Shown here: one piece after another, positions 3,476-5,552 of the stretch
How the letters are laid out: each line of letters opens with the position of its first letter
Numbering within the stretch: position 1 is the first letter of the stretch
Source: JANXSF01 sp031394025
GTDB lineage: Bacteria; Acidobacteriota; Terriglobia; Bryobacterales; Bryobacteraceae
Length of the DNA stretch: 5,552 nt
Assembly: GCA_031394025.1 (NCBI GenBank)
Contig: JANMWO010000630.1
Span: 1 to 5,552, forward strand
Reading direction: 5' to 3'
Made by a program: the position numbers and the translations under genes
The notes under the pieces: generated by a model
The model's database searches: none
Seen by the model: only the letters and a program-made list of their open reading frames with translations
Told to the model about the DNA's origin: nothing

Positions 3476-5227
3476 ATGAAATTTATCACTCTCAGTCATA
3501 CTGTCTTAGCCACAGCTGCAGCTTTGTTGCTCTCTACCGGAGCTCAGGCACAGTGCCCTGCAGACCCCCTCAACAACACAACTTGGTCCTTTCACGCCGA
3601 AGAGGCTGATTACAACTCTACTACCGTCGGAGGAGCCTCTTACATTGGAACCTTCAAGGTGGCCCGAACGGCAACTGTCAGAACCTTTGCCGTATCTGGC
3701 ACAATGACCGTCAACACAGGCGGAGGCGTAGCCCGCTTAGCGCCTTTTATTGGCACAGCGCAGTTGGATGGCCAGGGCGGTACGCTGCTGTTTTCCTACG
3801 GTTCCCAGACTGTGCTTTGGCAGTTCGTTTTCGGAAATAGTTGCAGCGAAATCGACTTGGTCAGCGAAAAGCTGGGCAATGCAACCATTAATCAAGTTCT
3901 GGACGGAAAAGCATTGCGGATTGACAATCAACAACCCTGCCCAGCTAACCCCTATTTGCTTTTGGATGTTGCCTCTGCGCCAACTGGCTGGTCCTTCCAT
4001 ACGGAACAAGGCACCTACCAATCAGCGAGCGGGCTAAGTGGTATTGGCACGCTGATTCCCCGATTCGTATCTAACGGTCGGGATCCCAACGCCAGAGGCG
4101 TACTTACAGCAAATGTAACAGCCAACGCCGGACCAGGCTTGGCAGTTTACAGGAATGCGGTCAGTGGTGGGCAATATCAGGTTTACGGTGACTGTTCCGG
4201 CGGTACTTTGCAGTTCCAAGTGGGCCCTGCTGCGGTGCAGTATGAATTCGTATTTGCCGATGGCGCCTACAATCAACTGTTTTTGGTTAGCACAACGCTC
4301 ACCCGTCAAACTGACAACGGCAATTATGAAGTTCTCAGCGGTTATGCACGCAAGAATACGAACCTGGGCACGGCCGGTTGCCCTGCCGATTCACTGAATA
4401 ACACCACTTGGGCTTTCCAGGCGGCGACACAGGATTTTGACAATACACCTTCCTTTGCCTCCATTGGAAGGTTCACTATAAACCGCATCTCCGATCCCCG
4501 CAATGCTGGTCAACAGATTCTGAATCTAACCGGAACACAATCGCTCAATGACAATGGAAATTTCATCCGCTTTTTGTCGATTGCGGGTAAGGCTCAACTT
4601 GACGGATTTGGTGGAACCCTGCAGTTTGCAACCGGGTCAGAAGGAACGCTCTGGCAGTTTGCCTTCTCCAACGATTGCAAGGAAATGTATATGGTCAATG
4701 AGGTCTACCTCGCCTCAGCTAGGAACCAACCCAAAATAGCAAAGGCATCGGCTGTGCGGATAGATGCTCCGGCTGCATGTCCGGCGAATGCCAACCTGCT
4801 TTTGGATGCAGCATTTGCCCCAACTGGCTGGACCTTCACAACTCGGACAGCAACCTGGTCTCGTGGTGGCGGTATCAGTGCTATTGGATGGTTGAACCCG
4901 GCCTATCTTATAAGTCCTGCTGATCCCAGATCGCGCAGTGCCATACGAGGAATCATCACCACCAACGTAGGTGGACGGGTGAACATGGGAGGATTAGTTG
5001 GAACCAGCTCGATTTTCCGCAATGCATCGACCAATGGTGTCTACCAGGTGTATCCAGATTGTTCTGGTGGCAACATGTCGATGATGGTGGGGCCGTTCCT
5101 TACCGAGTATGAATTCGTTTTCGCCGATGGAGCTTATTCTCAGATCCTGATGGTAGGAAGAGCGCAGAATAGCAATTATAATGGCGCTCAGAACCACATA
5201 CTGACGGGAACTGCGAGCAAGTATTAG
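3476..5227 (+). CDS. Secreted protein with A-B-A-B duplicated domains, function unknown
   Basis: The product is 583 residues. A signal peptide (MKFITLSHTVLATAAALLLS, with AQA before the cut near residue 25) directs export; the Cys at 27 is not in a lipobox. The mature part has four domains of about 130-150 residues: A1 27-154, B1 155-301, A2 302-434, B2 435-583. A domains begin CPAD-LNNTTW and contain GTAQLDG or GKAQLDG, GGTL and LWQF. B domains begin CPAN--LLLD--APTGW and contain GxYQVYxDCSGG and YEFVFADGAY. Each domain has two cysteines, one at its start and one 85-99 residues later, giving eight in all; one disulfide per domain is likely. The DCSGG...YEFVFADG pattern resembles small secreted beta-barrel (lipocalin-like) modules of Acidobacteriota, a fold guess only. 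No catalytic motif, membrane anchor or PEP-CTERM tail is seen. The gene stands alone. Confidence 0.85.
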   Translation: MKFITLSHTVLATAAALLLSTGAQAQCPADPLNNTTWSFHAEEADYNSTTVGGASYIGTFKVARTATVRTFAVSGTMTVNTGGGVARLAPFIGTAQLDGQGGTLLFSYGSQTVLWQFVFGNSCSEIDLVSEKLGNATINQVLDGKALRIDNQQPCPANPYLLLDVASAPTGWSFHTEQGTYQSASGLSGIGTLIPRFVSNGRDPNARGVLTANVTANAGPGLAVYRNAVSGGQYQVYGDCSGGTLQFQVGPAAVQYEFVFADGAYNQLFLVSTTLTRQTDNGNYEVLSGYARKNTNLGTAGCPADSLNNTTWAFQAATQDFDNTPSFASIGRFTINRISDPRNAGQQILNLTGTQSLNDNGNFIRFLSIAGKAQLDGFGGTLQFATGSEGTLWQFAFSNDCKEMYMVNEVYLASARNQPKIAKASAVRIDAPAACPANANLLLDAAFAPTGWTFTTRTATWSRGGGISAIGWLNPAYLISPADPRSRSAIRGIITTNVGGRVNMGGLVGTSSIFRNASTNGVYQVYPDCSGGNMSMMVGPFLTEYEFVFADGAYSQILMVGRAQNSNYNGAQNHILTGTASKY

Positions 5228-5248
5228 TTAGTAGTCCGCTCCCTTGCG

Positions 5249-5299
5249 GTCACGGCTCGGTTAGTAAGTCACGTTTTATTTAAGTTACCGAGCCGTGAC
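5249..5299. terminator. Hairpin between convergent genes, probable bidirectional terminator
   Basis: GTCACGGCTCGGT (5249-5261) pairs perfectly with ACCGAGCCGTGAC (5287-5299): a 13-bp GC-rich stem with a long 25-base loop. It lies 22 bases after the stop of the secreted-protein gene and 35 bases before the end of the convergent PEP-CTERM gene. T-rich sequence follows (AAGCAAGTTTTATTG), although not immediately. The long loop is unusual for an intrinsic terminator. Confidence 0.6.
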
Positions 5300-5333
5300 T
5301 GGCAAGCAAGTTTTATTGTTTGAAGTAAATCAC

Positions 5334-5552
5334 TTAGTTGCGCGCACGACAACGTTTCAGACCGAAAACCCCAGCCAGTCCACCCAGACACAGCAGAAAG
5401 CTTGCCGGTTCCGGGGTGGTGGATAAAGCGTCCGCTTTATCGTAGATCTTAATGTAATCCACAAAACCCTTGGGGTGCTCTCCAGGATTCCCTTGATTGC
5501 CTTCATCCTGCAGGAACCACATAATGTTGTTCGCTGCGGAAAAGACGGCTTG
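5334..5552 (-). CDS. PEP-CTERM protein with LamG-like end, 3' part only
   Basis: The frame is open to the right edge of the window, so only the last 72 residues are visible. The stretch NNIMWFLQDEG followed by GFVDYIKIYDKA resembles the closing strands of LamG/concanavalin A-like lectin domains found in PEP-CTERM proteins (FLQDD...G.VD.IRIYD). A sorting tail follows: TPEPASF, a hydrophobic segment (LLCLGGLAGVFGL) and a basic end (KRCRARN). The protein is probably exported, processed by an exosortase and carbohydrate-binding at the surface; the last point is inference from the fold. It converges on the A-B-A-B protein gene across a shared hairpin. The Cys within the hydrophobic segment is mildly unusual. 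Confidence 0.8.
   Translation of the reverse strand, partial: QAVFSAANNIMWFLQDEGNQGNPGEHPKGFVDYIKIYDKADALSTTPEPASFLLCLGGLAGVFGLKRCRARN

Noticed and set aside
3545..3556. Lipoprotein signal at Cys 27 of the secreted protein
   Set aside because: The residues before the Cys are AQAQ, not a lipobox, and a standard AQA cleavage site is present.

Overview
The window looks like a stretch of Acidobacteriota chromosome, most likely of the Bryobacterales/Solibacter type. The reasons are two proteins with C-terminal PEP-CTERM sorting tails, a Cys-rich anchor fused to a carboxypeptidase-regulatory-like domain, the start of a 'QRISVGAVAG'-type outer-membrane barrel, and short stand-alone antitoxin-type genes. 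The assignment rests on family resemblance recalled from knowledge, not on a search, and is moderate at best.

Left part (1-2915): an accessory, decaying region. It opens with the 3' end of a PEP-CTERM protein (2-367, +). Next come a membrane-anchored carboxypeptidase-regulatory-like protein (391-1017, -), the 5' stump of an outer-membrane barrel gene (1172-1366, +), a translationally coupled ribbon-helix-helix/unknown gene pair resembling a toxin-antitoxin module (1884-2144 and 1633-1884, -), and the debris of a second module: a DUF433 antitoxin (2842-3165, -) with a broken toxin behind it. Six copies of a repeat with the core AAAACCCGGTCAGCCTGA lie among these genes. Four of them pair up as inverted ends of two short elements without a recognisable transposase, A (1370-1621, about 252 bp) and B (2314-2673, about 360 bp). 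The other two bracket the carboxypeptidase-regulatory-like gene. The repeats supply the stop codon of one gene and cut another off.

Right part (3166-5552): conventional and intact. A roughly 310 bp divergent intergenic region carries a good sigma70-like promoter. It drives a 583-residue secreted protein built as an A-B-A-B domain duplication, with exactly one cysteine pair per domain. A 13-bp-stem hairpin separates this gene from a convergent gene, cut by the window edge, whose product ends in a LamG-like segment and a PEP-CTERM tail.

The clearest themes are cell-envelope and exported proteins (two PEP-CTERM proteins, the barrel stump, the A-B-A-B protein) and small regulatory modules of toxin-antitoxin type lodged among repeat elements. 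The least explained parts are the repeat family, the 83-residue partner of the ribbon-helix-helix protein, and the A-B-A-B secreted protein.
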